Below, piece by piece: positions 1 to 8,312 of a DNA stretch of 58,157 bases. The translations under genes were made by a program, and so were the position numbers. Source of the stretch: Bacillota bacterium (lineage in GTDB: Bacteria; Bacillota; Sulfobacillia; RBS10-35; Bu92); contig JADBKN010000022.1 of the NCBI GenBank assembly GCA_014896375.1, forward strand, positions 1-58,157. Direction: 5' to 3'. Position 1 is the first letter of the stretch. Each line of letters begins with the position of its first letter. Under the pieces are notes generated by a model. It did not search any database. It worked only from the letters and a program-made list of their open reading frames with translations, and was not told the DNA's origin.

Positions 1-673
1 CCTCGCGGATGTGGTAGCCGGAGATGCTGATCGTGTTGAAGTTCGGCACGTGCTTGGAGCAGAAGGCGAACATGTCCGTGATGATGCGCAGGCTCGGCTT
101 CGGCGGGTAGATATAGGTCTTCTGCGCCGTGTATTCCTTCAGGATGTCGTTCTGCACCGTGCCGCGCACCTTGTCCCAGGACACGCCCTGCTTCTCCGCC
201 ACCACCAGGTACATGGCGAGGATGATCTGCGCGGACGAGTTGATTGTGAAGGAGGTGCTCACCTGGTCGAGGGGGATGCCGTCGAAGAGGCGTTCCATGT
301 CGGCGAGGGTGTCGACGGCGACGCCGAGCCGCCCCACCTCCCCCTCCGCGCGCGGGCTGTCGGAGTCCCAGCCGAGGAGCGTGGGGAAGTCGAACGCGCA
401 GGAGAGCCCGGTCTGGCCCTGCTCAAGGAGGTACTTGAAGCGCGCGTTCGTCTCCTCGGCGGTGCCGTAGCCGGCGAACTGGCGCATTGTCCAGAGCCGG
501 CCGCGGTACATCGTCTCGTGGATGCCGCGGGTGAAGGGGAACTGTCCCGGCTCGCCCAGGTCTCTTTGGGGGTCGAAGCCGGCGAGATCCTCCGGCCCGT
601 AGACCCGTTTCACGGGCAGCCCGGAGAGGGTGACAAACGCGTCGTCACGGTCGGTCGGCCGCGTCACGGCCAT
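1..673 (-). CDS. Methylmalonyl-CoA mutase large subunit, N-terminal part (cut by window edge)
   Basis: The first 224 codons of the catalytic subunit of a B12-dependent acyl-CoA mutase, which interconverts methylmalonyl-CoA and succinyl-CoA (or a related pair) in propionate metabolism. The sequence shows the family's N-terminal signature: a 'FTRGIH' stretch followed by '[14 protein letters not shown]', then 'TSFTINSSA' and, near the window edge, '[12 protein letters not shown]', all typical of the TIM-barrel substrate domain. The ATG at 673 has a GGAGG ribosome binding site about eight bases upstream. The rest of the gene, including the cobalamin domain if fused, lies outside. Whether it is a true methylmalonyl- or an isobutyryl-type mutase cannot be decided from this part. 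It follows the LipL-like gene after about 150 bases and may have its own promoter. Confidence 0.93.
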   Translation of the reverse strand, partial: MAVTRPTDRDDAFVTLSGLPVKRVYGPEDLAGFDPQRDLGEPGQFPFTRGIHETMYRGRLWTMRQFAGYGTAEETNARFKYLLEQGQTGLSCAFDFPTLLGWDSDSPRAEGEVGRLGVAVDTLADMERLFDGIPLDQVSTSFTINSSAQIILAMYLVVAEKQGVSWDKVRGTVQNDILKEYTAQKTYIYPPKPSLRIITDMFAFCSKHVPNFNTISISGYHIRE

Positions 674-824
674 GGGGCTCGCCTCCAGCCGCCCAGAAGG
701 CGGAATCTACCACATTCTAGATTACCATAGGCGGTTCGGGGCTCCGGCGTCCCTCGGGGCGGCCGCGCGGCGCCGGTCCCCGGGCGGCCGTGGCGGCCCG
801 GCGCGCATCCCGCCCGCGCCGCCT
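674..824. other. Intergenic stretch between the LipL-like gene and the mutase gene
   Basis: About 150 bases without a gene. Reading the minus strand, it contains an AT-rich patch (near 705-730) with AATCT and AGATT arms about 10 bases apart, and a short GC hairpin CCGCC-TTCTG-GGCGG just before the mutase ribosome binding site. The AT-rich patch is the only plausible promoter position for the mutase gene, but no convincing -35/-10 pair is visible. No run of T follows the hairpin, so it is not a standard terminator. Confidence 0.3.
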
Positions 825-1589
825 TCAAGCGAGGCGGCGCTCGGCGGCCAGGCGGCGGGCGCGCTCGAGCTCCAGTGCGGAGAGCGGCCGCTCTTCGAGC
901 GCGAAGAGCTCGGAGAAGCCGGCGCGCAGGGCGGCGGCCGCCTCGGCCGGGTCCACCGCGCGGCCGAGTTCCCGCTCCACGGATGTCACCGCGGCCGCGT
1001 CCAGGCGGCGGCCGTCCCCGGACGCGCGGTAGAAGCCCTGCAGGAGCGCGGTGGCGCGCGCCGGATCCTGCGCCACGAGCACCATGCCGCTCACCAGCGC
1101 GAAGCCGCCGCGGATGGCCTGGGCCACGCCGGCCAGCTTCCTCGGCGGCTCCCCCACGACGAGGTCGAACGGTCCCTCGCAATAGGAGCCCGGGGCGGCG
1201 CCGAAGCGCGCGGCCAGCCCCAGGCGCGCGAGGCCGCGCCGCACCCCGTCCGCCAGCTCCAGAAAGTTGCGCTCCGTCTCGGTGAAGTCGCGGCAGGGGC
1301 GCGCCACGGCGAAGCTCAGGCACGTCTCGTCGAGCCACACGGCGCTGCCGCCGCCGATGCGCTGGTAGACCGGCAGCCCGCGCGCCGCGAGCCAGCGCAG
1401 CCCGTCGGCGAGGCGGGGCAGGCGGCGGTCGCGCGGCCCGAGGAGCACGTACGGCCGCTGCCGCCGGAGGAGCACGACCGGCCGGCCCTCCGCGGCCGCG
1501 GTGGCGGCGAGGGTCTCGGCCAGCACCGGGCTGAGCTCGATCTCCGGGGACGCGAGATCCACCTCCAGAAAGCGCGCCGCCGGCCTCAC
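825..1589 (-). CDS. Lipoate/octanoate transferase of the LplA/LipL family
   Basis: A 254-residue protein of the BPL/LplA/LipB fold, which attaches or moves octanoyl or lipoyl groups on carrier proteins such as GcvH and E2 subunits. It shows '[10 protein letters not shown]' near residues 45-54, the 'GGGSAVWLD' substrate loop near 79-87, and '[12 protein letters not shown]' with Cys137 followed by a 'RKLAG' lysine motif at 150-154. A cysteine in that position is characteristic of LipL (octanoyl-GcvH:E2 amidotransferase) rather than ATP-using LplA, so LipL is my preferred reading, by memory of the family. The GTG at 1589 overlaps the hemB stop (GTGA), so it is probably co-transcribed with the heme genes. 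No functional link to heme synthesis is obvious. Confidence 0.75.
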   Translation of the reverse strand: MRPAARFLEVDLASPEIELSPVLAETLAATAAAEGRPVVLLRRQRPYVLLGPRDRRLPRLADGLRWLAARGLPVYQRIGGGSAVWLDETCLSFAVARPCRDFTETERNFLELADGVRRGLARLGLAARFGAAPGSYCEGPFDLVVGEPPRKLAGVAQAIRGGFALVSGMVLVAQDPARATALLQGFYRASGDGRRLDAAAVTSVERELGRAVDPAEAAAALRAGFSELFALEERPLSALELERARRLAAERRLA

Positions 1590-2671
1590 GGCGCGTCCCG
1601 CTCCCCTTCCGCGCCGCCGGCTGGAGACACGCCGGGCGCCGCCGCTCTGGCGCCGGGGGCACCCGCGCCGGCCGGCCCGCGGCCGCCCGACTGCAGCCGC
1701 CGCGCCGCCTCCAGCGCGAAGTAGGTGATGAGGATGTCCGCGCCCGCGCGCGCGATGCCGGTGAGCGACTCCCACATGGCGGCCTCGCGGTCGAGCCAGC
1801 CCCGCTCCGCGGCGGCGTGGATCATCGCGTACTCACCGCTCACCTGGTAGGCGGCCAGCGGCACGTCGAAGGCCTCACGGGCGGCGCGCAGCACATCCAG
1901 GTAGGGCCCGGCCGGCTTGACCATCAGCATGTCGGCGCCCTCCTCGAGGTCGAGCCGCATCTCCCTCAAGGCCTCCCGCGCGTTGGCCGGGTCCATCTGG
2001 TAGCCGCGCCGGTCGCCGAAGGCCGGCGCCGACTCCGCCGCCTCGCGGAACGGGCCGTAGAAGGCGGAGGCGTACTTGGCCGCATAGGAGAGAATGGCCA
2101 CGTCCGTGAAACCCTCCGCGTCCAGCGCGCGGCGGATCGCGCCCACGCGCCCGTCCATCATGTCCGAGGGCGCCACGATGTCCGCGCCCGCGCGCGCGTG
2201 GGAGACGGCCGTGCGCGCGAGGAGCTCGAGGGTGGGGTCGTTGTCGACGGTGAGGCGGCCGCGGCGCTCCGCCAGGAGGCCGCAGTGGCCGTGGTCGGTG
2301 TACTCGCAGAGGCAGACGTCCGTGATCACGACGAGGTCGGGCAGCGCGTCCTTCAGCCGGCGCACCGCCTGCTGGACGACGCCGTCCTCCGCGTACGCGC
2401 CGCTGCCGGCGGCGTCCTTGCGCGCCGGCACGCCGAAGAGGAGCACGGCAGGAAGGCCGAGCGCGGCCGCCTCCCGGGCGGCCTCGACGACGCGGTCGGG
2501 GCTGTAGCGGAAATGGCCCGGCAAGGAGGCGATCGGTTCCCGGACATCCTCCGCCTCGACGACGAAGAGCGGCAGGACGAAGGCGTCCGGCGAGAGGCGC
2601 GTCTCCGCCGCGAGGCGGCGCAGGGCCGGCGTGCGGCGCAGGCGGCGCGGACGGTGGACGGGGAAAGCCAT
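1586..2671 (-). CDS. hemB: Porphobilinogen synthase (delta-aminolevulinate dehydratase)
   Basis: Condenses two 5-aminolevulinate molecules to porphobilinogen in the cytoplasm, second common step of heme synthesis. The 361-residue protein carries the cysteine-rich zinc site '[14 protein letters not shown]' (Zn-dependent type) and both active-site lysine motifs, '[13 protein letters not shown]' and '[12 protein letters not shown]', the latter forming the Schiff base. The family is usually about 325 residues; the extra length is a Gly/Ala/Pro-rich tail of roughly 35 residues encoded just before the overlap with the next gene. It starts 6 bases after the hemD stop, in the hemA-C-D-B operon. Confidence 0.95.
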   Translation of the reverse strand: MAFPVHRPRRLRRTPALRRLAAETRLSPDAFVLPLFVVEAEDVREPIASLPGHFRYSPDRVVEAAREAAALGLPAVLLFGVPARKDAAGSGAYAEDGVVQQAVRRLKDALPDLVVITDVCLCEYTDHGHCGLLAERRGRLTVDNDPTLELLARTAVSHARAGADIVAPSDMMDGRVGAIRRALDAEGFTDVAILSYAAKYASAFYGPFREAAESAPAFGDRRGYQMDPANAREALREMRLDLEEGADMLMVKPAGPYLDVLRAAREAFDVPLAAYQVSGEYAMIHAAAERGWLDREAAMWESLTGIARAGADILITYFALEAARRLQSGGRGPAGAGAPGARAAAPGVSPAGGAEGERDAP

Positions 2672-2677
2672 GGGCTG

Positions 2678-3592
2678 TCACCCTTTCTCCGTGCGATGGC
2701 GCATTCCGGGGCCGCCGGCACCGGGTTCCGCGGCGAGGGCGGCGGCCAGCGCCGCGACGGCATCCGCGGGCGCGGGCGAGGCGGCCACGGCGTGCACCGG
2801 CAGGCCCGCGGCGCGGGCGGCCGCGGCCGTCGTGCGGCCGATGCAGGCGACGCGCCAGGCGCCGAGCGCCGCGACCGCCTCCGCGCCGCGGGCGCTCCCG
2901 CCGGCCGGCGCGGCCGCCAGCGCTAGGCCCCGCGCCGCCGACGGGCTGGCGAGCCACACCACACCGCCGCGCGGGTCCTGGGCGGCGCGGCGCACCGCCT
3001 CCGGATCCTCCGGCACGGCTTCGGTCTGGTACACGACCGGCGCGAGGCCGCGGTAGCCGAGCGCGAGGAGCGCCTGCCAGCCCTCCAAGGCGGCGAGGGA
3101 CGAGCGCGGCCACACAAGCGTGTCGCGGCCCGGCGCGGGCGGCGGCAGCGCGCGGCGCAACGCCGGCCACAGCTCCCGCCCTCCGGCGCCGCCCAGCTCG
3201 CGCCGCGGCAGCGCCGCAAACGGTCCGGCGGCCAAGGCCGCTGCCGTCTGCGGACCCACCGCCCACACCGCCGGCAGCGCCCCTCCTTCCACCGCCAGGC
3301 GCGCGCCCAGCGCCTGCGCGCGTGCGCCCGCGAGGCGCGCGGCGCGCGCGCTGGTGAAGATCCAGGCGAGGATGCGGCCGGCTTCAAGGAAAGCGGCGTC
3401 CAGCTCCGGCACATGCGACGCGGGCCGCACGCGCGCGGTGGGCAGGCGCAGCTCCCGCGCCCCGGCGGCGGCGAGCGCCTGTGAGAACGCTTCGCCGCCG
3501 GCGCCGTCCGCCTCCTCCTCCGCCGCCCGTGGACGCGTGTTCCAGACAAGCACGCCCTCAAGAGCACGCGGCGCGCCGCTCACGGGCCCCAA
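2678..3592 (-). CDS. hemD: Uroporphyrinogen-III synthase
   Basis: Cyclises hydroxymethylbilane to uroporphyrinogen III. HemD proteins are poorly conserved; here the call rests on 'VLVWNTRP' near the N-terminus, the central 'WIFTSARA' stretch, a late 'WLASPSAARGLA' segment, a length of about 300 residues, and position right after hemC. The start is a TTG at 3592 ten bases behind a GGAGGAGG; a GTG at 3583 that overlaps the hemC stop as GTGA is an equally credible start. The coding region overlaps hemC slightly, so translation is probably coupled. Confidence 0.88.
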   Translation of the reverse strand: MGPVSGAPRALEGVLVWNTRPRAAEEEADGAGGEAFSQALAAAGARELRLPTARVRPASHVPELDAAFLEAGRILAWIFTSARAARLAGARAQALGARLAVEGGALPAVWAVGPQTAAALAAGPFAALPRRELGGAGGRELWPALRRALPPPAPGRDTLVWPRSSLAALEGWQALLALGYRGLAPVVYQTEAVPEDPEAVRRAAQDPRGGVVWLASPSAARGLALAAAPAGGSARGAEAVAALGAWRVACIGRTTAAAARAAGLPVHAVAASPAPADAVAALAAALAAEPGAGGPGMRHRTEKG

Positions 3593-4572
3593 GACGCGCG
3601 CGCCTCCTCCAGAAGCGGCCCGGCGCCGCGCTCTAAAAGCGCCCGCGCCACGCGCGCGCCGAACGCCTCCGGCGGCTCTCCGGGCTCCGAAAAGGCCCCG
3701 ACCCGCACCACGGCGCCGCTGCGCGGACCCGCGAGGGCCGCGCGCAGGCGCAGCCGCGGTTCGCGGCCGGCCAGAGGGCCGTCCGGCGCGGGCAGGGACC
3801 CCGGCGCGTCCCCGCCGTCCGGCTCCGCCGGCTCCGCAAGCGCTCCCAGCGGCAGGAAGCAGCCGCCGCCCAGGGCCGCCAGGACGGACCGTTCAGCCTG
3901 CACCGCCCGGCGCACGCGCGCGTCATCCAGGGCACGCGCCACCGCGAGCGCCTCTTCGTCGCCGGCCCGCGCCTCCACGGCCAGCGCCCCTTGGGCGGGC
4001 GCCGGGCACACGGTGTCCGGGTCGAGCATCTCCCGGATCCGGTCGGCGAGCCCCAGCCGCTCAAGGCCCGCCGCCGCCAGCACGGCCGCGTCCAGCTCCC
4101 CGCCCGCCACGCGCTCCAGGCGCGTGTCCACGTTGCCGCGCAGCGGCACGATGTTCAGGTCCGGCCGCGCGGCGCGCAGCTGCGCCGCGCGGCGCGGGCT
4201 GGACGTGCCCACGGCGGCGCCCGGCGGCAATTCCGCCAGGGAGCGCCCCCCGCAGAGCGCGTCGCGGGGGTCCGCGCGCAGGGGATAGGCCGCCACGACC
4301 AACCCTTCAGGGGAGGCTGTCGGAAGGTCCTTGGCGCTGTGCACGGCGAGGTCGATCTCCCCGCGCAGGAGTGCCTCCTGGAGCTCCTTGACGAACACGC
4401 CCACGGTGGGACCCAGGGCGGTGAGCGGGCCGCGGTGCGCATCGCCCGTGGTGCGCACGGGGACGAGCTCCACGCGCACCCCCGGGAGGCGCTCGGCGAT
4501 GAGCCGCGCCACGGACTCGGCCTGGCGCAGCGCCAGGCGGCTGCCGCGCGTGCCCAGGCGCAGCGGCTTCAT
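3580..4572 (-). CDS. hemC: Porphobilinogen deaminase (hydroxymethylbilane synthase)
   Basis: Polymerises four porphobilinogens to hydroxymethylbilane using a covalently bound dipyrromethane cofactor. Visible family signatures are 'LRLGTRGSRLALRQA' at the N-terminus, 'AVHSAKDLPT' near 77-86, 'GTSSPRRAAQL' near 122-132, and 'GGGCFLPLGALAE' with the cofactor-binding Cys at residue 238. A Gly/Pro-rich insert of about 20 residues follows that cysteine motif, otherwise the 330-residue length is normal. The ATG at 4572 overlaps the hemA stop (ATGA). Confidence 0.96.
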   Translation of the reverse strand: MKPLRLGTRGSRLALRQAESVARLIAERLPGVRVELVPVRTTGDAHRGPLTALGPTVGVFVKELQEALLRGEIDLAVHSAKDLPTASPEGLVVAAYPLRADPRDALCGGRSLAELPPGAAVGTSSPRRAAQLRAARPDLNIVPLRGNVDTRLERVAGGELDAAVLAAAGLERLGLADRIREMLDPDTVCPAPAQGALAVEARAGDEEALAVARALDDARVRRAVQAERSVLAALGGGCFLPLGALAEPAEPDGGDAPGSLPAPDGPLAGREPRLRLRAALAGPRSGAVVRVGAFSEPGEPPEAFGARVARALLERGAGPLLEEARASWGP

Positions 4573-5948
4573 CGCGCCTCCGCCGGCCCGGCCACGCGGG
4601 GGGCGCCGGCCTGCAGAGGCCCGCCCCCTGCAGCCCCGCCGGCGTCCCCGGCCGCGGCGGAAGCGACCTGCCCCGCACCGGCGTCCGCGCCGCCCGCTTC
4701 CTCCTCGCCCAGCTTGAAGAGTTCCGTGAACGCCTTCAGATACTTCTCCTCGTGGCCGTCGCCAGCCAGTTCCTTGAGCCGCACGGTGGGATCGTTGAGG
4801 AGCTTATTGACGATCGTCGCCGTCAGCTGTTCCACGACCGCGCGCTGCCGCTCCGTCAGGTCCGGCAGGCGGCGGAGGGCGCGCTCGAGCTCCGCGCGCC
4901 GGATCTCCTCCGCCTTCTCCCGCAGGGAGCGGATCAGCGGCACGACGGCGAGGCTGCGCACCCAGTCGGAGAACGCGGCCACGTCGGCCTCGAGGAGGCG
5001 CTCCGCCTTACGGGCGGCGCGCTGCCGGGACGCAAGGTTGCGCGCCAGCACCACCTGGAGGGCGTCGAGATCATGGAGCTGCACGCCAGGGAGCCTGCCC
5101 ACGGCGGGTTCCACGTCCCGCGGCACGGCCAGGTCGAGGATGAAAAGGCGCGCGCCGCCCAGTGCGGCCCGCGCCTCCCGCTCGCGCAGCACCGGGCGGC
5201 GGGCCGCGGTGGCGGTGACGAGCGCCTGCGCGGCCGAAAGCGCCTGGAGGCGCGCGCGCCACCTGCCGGCGGCGGCGCCGAAGCGCGCGGCGAGCGCCTC
5301 CGCGCGCGCCGCCGTGCGGTTGAAGACGGTGACGCGCGCGCCCGCGTCCGCAAGGTGGGCGACGACATCCGCCGCCGTCTCCCCGGCGCCCCACACGTGC
5401 ACCGTGCGGCCCGTCAGCCCGCCGAGCGCCTCGCGCAGCTGCGCCGCGGCCACGGAGGCCACGCTCACAGGGCGGCGCGAGACGGCCGTCTCGGTGTGGA
5501 CGCGCTTGGCGCTGGCCAACGCCTGGTTGAAGAGCGCGTGCAGCACCTTGCCCACGGAGGCCGCATCCTGCGCCAGCGAGTACGCTTCCCGCACCTGCCC
5601 GAGGATCTGCGTCTCCCCGAGCACCTGGGAATCGAGGCCCGCCGTCACGCGGAAGAGGTGGCGCACCGCCTCCACGCCGTCGAGGACGTAGAAATGCCGG
5701 CCGGCCTCCGGCGGCTGGCCGAAGAGCTCCAGCAGCGTAGCGCGCGCGGCCTGAGCCGCCGCGCGCCGCTCCGCCACGGCGTACAGTTCGAAGCGGTTGC
5801 AGGTGGAGAGCACGACAGCCTCGCGCAGGTCCGCCCGCTGGGAGACCGTCTTCAGGAATGCGGGCACCGCGTCCGGGCTGAGGGAGAAGCGCTCCCGGAC
5901 GGCCAGGGGCGCCTGGCGGTGACTGATGCCCAAAAGGAAGAGATGCAC
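4569..5948 (-). CDS. hemA: Glutamyl-tRNA reductase
   Basis: Reduces glutamyl-tRNA to glutamate-1-semialdehyde, the regulated entry step of heme synthesis by the C5 route. I place the start at the GTG at 5948, because a GGAGG lies eight bases upstream and the protein then begins 'VHLFLLGISHRQAPL', as the family does; upstream in-frame ATGs at 5972 and 6029 would precede or include that site. The catalytic 'STCNRFE' cysteine is residue 50; 'GLDSQVLGETQILGQV' and the NADPH-binding 'VWGAGETA' are present. The last 40 or so residues are an Ala/Gly-rich tail not typical of the family. First gene of hemA-C-D-B; hemL is not in the window. Confidence 0.95.
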   Translation of the reverse strand: MHLFLLGISHRQAPLAVRERFSLSPDAVPAFLKTVSQRADLREAVVLSTCNRFELYAVAERRAAAQAARATLLELFGQPPEAGRHFYVLDGVEAVRHLFRVTAGLDSQVLGETQILGQVREAYSLAQDAASVGKVLHALFNQALASAKRVHTETAVSRRPVSVASVAAAQLREALGGLTGRTVHVWGAGETAADVVAHLADAGARVTVFNRTAARAEALAARFGAAAGRWRARLQALSAAQALVTATAARRPVLREREARAALGGARLFILDLAVPRDVEPAVGRLPGVQLHDLDALQVVLARNLASRQRAARKAERLLEADVAAFSDWVRSLAVVPLIRSLREKAEEIRRAELERALRRLPDLTERQRAVVEQLTATIVNKLLNDPTVRLKELAGDGHEEKYLKAFTELFKLGEEEAGGADAGAGQVASAAAGDAGGAAGGGPLQAGAPRVAGPAEAR

Positions 5949-6115
5949 AGGCCTCGCCTCCGGCGCACCCATCTTAGGCCAAGCGCGCAAGCGGCCGCAA
6001 CCGGCGTCCGACCCGGCCGAACGGCCCATCTTGCGTTTGACAAACGGCCCGGCTTGCGCGAAGGTGACAGTGGGTTCACTAGTAGTTTTCGACGCAACTA
6101 CGGGAGGCGTCGCCC
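5949..6115. promoter_or_regulatory. Divergent control region between hemA and the TrmB-type regulator
   Basis: A 167-base divergent intergenic region, less GC-rich than its surroundings. It contains a TTGACA on the plus strand near 6036-6041, inside a small CGTTTG-AAACG dyad, and a clear inverted repeat GTAGTT-(8)-AACTAC at 6082-6101, just ahead of the regulator's ribosome binding site. The dyad is a candidate operator for the adjacent regulator. No good -10 hexamer could be assigned for either direction, so the promoters themselves are inferred. Confidence 0.45.
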
Positions 6116-6835
6116 GTGGAGGCCGTCAAGGCGCTCGTGGCCGCCGGCTGGACGGAGACGGAGGCGCGCGTCTACCTGGCGCTCGCCGAGCTGGGCGAGG
6201 CCACCGGCTACGAGCTCGCCAAGCGCACGAACCTCGCACGCGCGAACGTCTACGCCGCGCTGGAGCGCCTGGAGCGGCGCGGCGCCGTCCTGCGCGGGGA
6301 GAGGGGCGCCTGCCGCTCCGTCCCATTTGAGGAGCTCTCGCGCCGCATGGTCGACGACTACGCCCAGCTGCTCGACGGCGTGCGCCGGCGCCTCGCGGAG
6401 CGGCGCGCGCCCGGACGCCCCTGCCTCTTCGGCCAGACGCACGATGCCGAAGCCGTGCTGCACCTGGCGCGCGGGCTGCTCGCCGGCGCGCGGCGGGAGG
6501 CGCTGCTCACGCCCACGCCCTCGGAGGCGCGGCCGCTGGCGGCGGCCGTGGAAGCGGCCGCCGGCCGCGGCGTGCGCCTGCGCACGCTCTGCCTCGCCGG
6601 CTGCGCGCGGCCGTGCGGCGCCTGCCGCGGGCAGATCGTGCGCGCGCCCCAGGTCCTGCCGCCGCACACGCTCCTGCTCCTCCAGGACGGCCGCGCGGCG
6701 CTGTGGGCCGACCTCGGCGCCACGCCGCCCGCGGCCGTCTACGGCGATGTGCCCGGCCTCGTCCGCTGGCTCGAGGCGGCGTTTGAGCACGCTTGGTCCC
6801 AGGGAACGCCCATGGAAAGCGGGGATGAACGATGA
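6116..6835 (+). CDS. TrmB-family transcription regulator with a Cys4 motif
   Basis: A 239-residue DNA-binding protein. Residues 5-70 form a winged helix of the TrmB/MarR-like type ('TEARVYLALAELGEATGYELA', then 'ARANVYAALERLERRGAV'). The C-terminal half resembles the sugar-binding/PLD-like region of TrmB proteins but carries cysteines 159, 163, 167 and 170 (C-x3-C-x3-C-x2-C), a pattern that suggests metal or Fe-S binding. The start is a GTG at 6116 with GGGAGG eight bases upstream. It overlaps folE by ATGA and is divergent from the heme operon, so it may control either or both. The ligand is unknown. Confidence 0.8.
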   Translation: MEAVKALVAAGWTETEARVYLALAELGEATGYELAKRTNLARANVYAALERLERRGAVLRGERGACRSVPFEELSRRMVDDYAQLLDGVRRRLAERRAPGRPCLFGQTHDAEAVLHLARGLLAGARREALLTPTPSEARPLAAAVEAAAGRGVRLRTLCLAGCARPCGACRGQIVRAPQVLPPHTLLLLQDGRAALWADLGATPPAAVYGDVPGLVRWLEAAFEHAWSQGTPMESGDER

Positions 6836-7461
6836 ACGACGCCCACCTCTCCCGGCCCGGCCCGCTGGACGCGGCCGCGCCCGCGGCCGGCGCCCACGAG
6901 GAGCGCCTGCGCCAGGTGGAGGAGGACATCCGCCGGCTGCTGCGCGACCTCGGCGAGGATCCGGAGCGCGAGGGGCTGCGGGAGACGCCCCGGCGCGTGG
7001 CCAAGATGTACCTTGAGGAACTGCTCGTCGGCCAGGGCGCGGATCTCAAGGCGGAGCTCTCCACCACTTTCGCCGAGGACCACCGGGAGCTCGTGATGGT
7101 GCGCGCCATCCCCTTCTACGCGCTCTGCGAGCACCACCTCATGCCCTTCTTCGGCCAGGCGCACGTGGGTTACCTGCCGGACGGCCGCGTCGTGGGGCTG
7201 TCCAAGCTCGCGCGCCTCGTGGAGCGGGCTGCGCGCCGCATGACGATCCAGGAACGGCTCACCACGGAGGTGGCCGATGCCATCGTGTCCGTCTTGCGGC
7301 CGAAGGGCGTGATGGTCGTCGTCGAGGCGGAGCACTTCTGCATGACGATGCGCGGCGTGCAGAAGCCCGGCACCATCACGACGACGACGGCCGTGCGCGG
7401 CCTCTTCGCGGAGAGCGAGGCGGCGCGCATGGAGTTCCTGCGGCTCATGGGCCGTGCATGA
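6832..7461 (+). CDS. folE: GTP cyclohydrolase I (FolE type)
   Basis: Converts GTP to 7,8-dihydroneopterin triphosphate, first step of tetrahydrofolate synthesis. The zinc ligands are visible in 'ALCEHHLMPFFG' (Cys99, His102) and 'EHFCMTMRG'; 'GLSKLARLVE' and 'QERLTTEVADA' are further hallmarks. At 209 residues it has an extra Ala/Pro-rich N-terminus of about 20 residues before the core. The ATG overlaps the stop of the upstream regulator gene (ATGA), implying coupled expression. Confidence 0.96.
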   Translation: MNDAHLSRPGPLDAAAPAAGAHEERLRQVEEDIRRLLRDLGEDPEREGLRETPRRVAKMYLEELLVGQGADLKAELSTTFAEDHRELVMVRAIPFYALCEHHLMPFFGQAHVGYLPDGRVVGLSKLARLVERAARRMTIQERLTTEVADAIVSVLRPKGVMVVVEAEHFCMTMRGVQKPGTITTTTAVRGLFAESEAARMEFLRLMGRA

Positions 7462-7512
7462 CGTCCTGCCGCCGCCGTCGCGGGTAGGGCCGGCCGGGCG
7501 GCGCCGGCGCGG

Positions 7513-8235
7513 TCAGCGCGTTGCCTGGTGGACGGCGACGATACCGAACGTGAGGTACGTCCAACGCACGTCGCGCCAGCCGCCCACCCGCAGCATGCGG
7601 GCGAGTTCGGGCGCGTCCGGGTGGTGCTGGAGCGAGGCGGGCAGCCAGGCGTAGGGCGCGTAGGGCCCGGTCTTCTTCGCCCAGAACCCGAGGAGCGGCA
7701 GCACGCGGCGGAAATAGAAGAAGTAGGGCACGCGCACGAGGCTCGAAGGCGGGTGCGTCAGCTCCATCGCCAGGAGGCGCCCGCCCGGCTTCAGCACGCG
7801 CCGCATCTCCGCCAGCGCCCGCTCCAGCCCGGCGAAGTTGCGCATCGCGAAGGCGGTGGTGACGACGTCGAAGGAGGCGTCGGGGAACGGCAGCGAGAGT
7901 GCGTTTCCCTGGAGGAGCTCGATGCGGTCGCGGTACGGGCTGCGCGCCACCTTCGCGGCCGCCACGCGCAGCATCTCCTCCGCGAGGTCGAGGCCGGTGA
8001 TGCGGCCGCCGCGGCGCAGGTCCGGCGCGAGGAGAAGGCAGAGGTCCGCCGTGCCGGTGCCGACGTCCAGCACGCGCTCATGGCCGGCGAGGGCCGCAAG
8101 CCGGCGGAAGCGCCGCTGCCAGTAGCGGTAGGCGCCGCCCGTCATGATGAGGTTCATCGCGTCGTAGCGGCGCGCGATCTGGTTGAAGAGGTCCCGCACG
8201 AAGGGCTCCTTGGCCCAGCCGTCGACGTCCGCCAT
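7513..8235 (-). CDS. menG: Demethylmenaquinone / ubiquinone C-methyltransferase
   Basis: A SAM-dependent methyltransferase of the UbiE/MenG family (240 residues), the last step of menaquinone synthesis in Firmicutes. It shows 'FNQIARRYDAMN' near the N-terminus, the SAM-binding 'VLDVGTGTADL', and the family-specific 'FGIVAVHQA' end. The ATG at 8235 has a GGGGAGG upstream; longer readings to 8487 would run back through non-homologous sequence. It lies 77 bases behind murA, in the same direction, and could be read through from the cell-wall operon. It is convergent with folE. Confidence 0.93.
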   Translation of the reverse strand: MADVDGWAKEPFVRDLFNQIARRYDAMNLIMTGGAYRYWQRRFRRLAALAGHERVLDVGTGTADLCLLLAPDLRRGGRITGLDLAEEMLRVAAAKVARSPYRDRIELLQGNALSLPFPDASFDVVTTAFAMRNFAGLERALAEMRRVLKPGGRLLAMELTHPPSSLVRVPYFFYFRRVLPLLGFWAKKTGPYAPYAWLPASLQHHPDAPELARMLRVGGWRDVRWTYLTFGIVAVHQATR

Positions 8236-8312
8236 GCCGCCGCCTCCCCGCACGGCCAGTGTACGGGTTCCCCCTCGCCGCGGCAAGCGCGGCGCCGGGC
8301 GGGGGCGGCGCT

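Noticed and set aside
674-720. Terminator between the LipL-like gene and the mutase gene
   Set aside because: The small GC hairpin there has no T-run and overlaps the mutase ribosome binding region.
4752-7016. 754-codon plus-strand open frame across hemA, the regulator and folE
   Set aside because: It is antisense to hemA and in a shadow frame over the regulator and folE; no homology recognisable.
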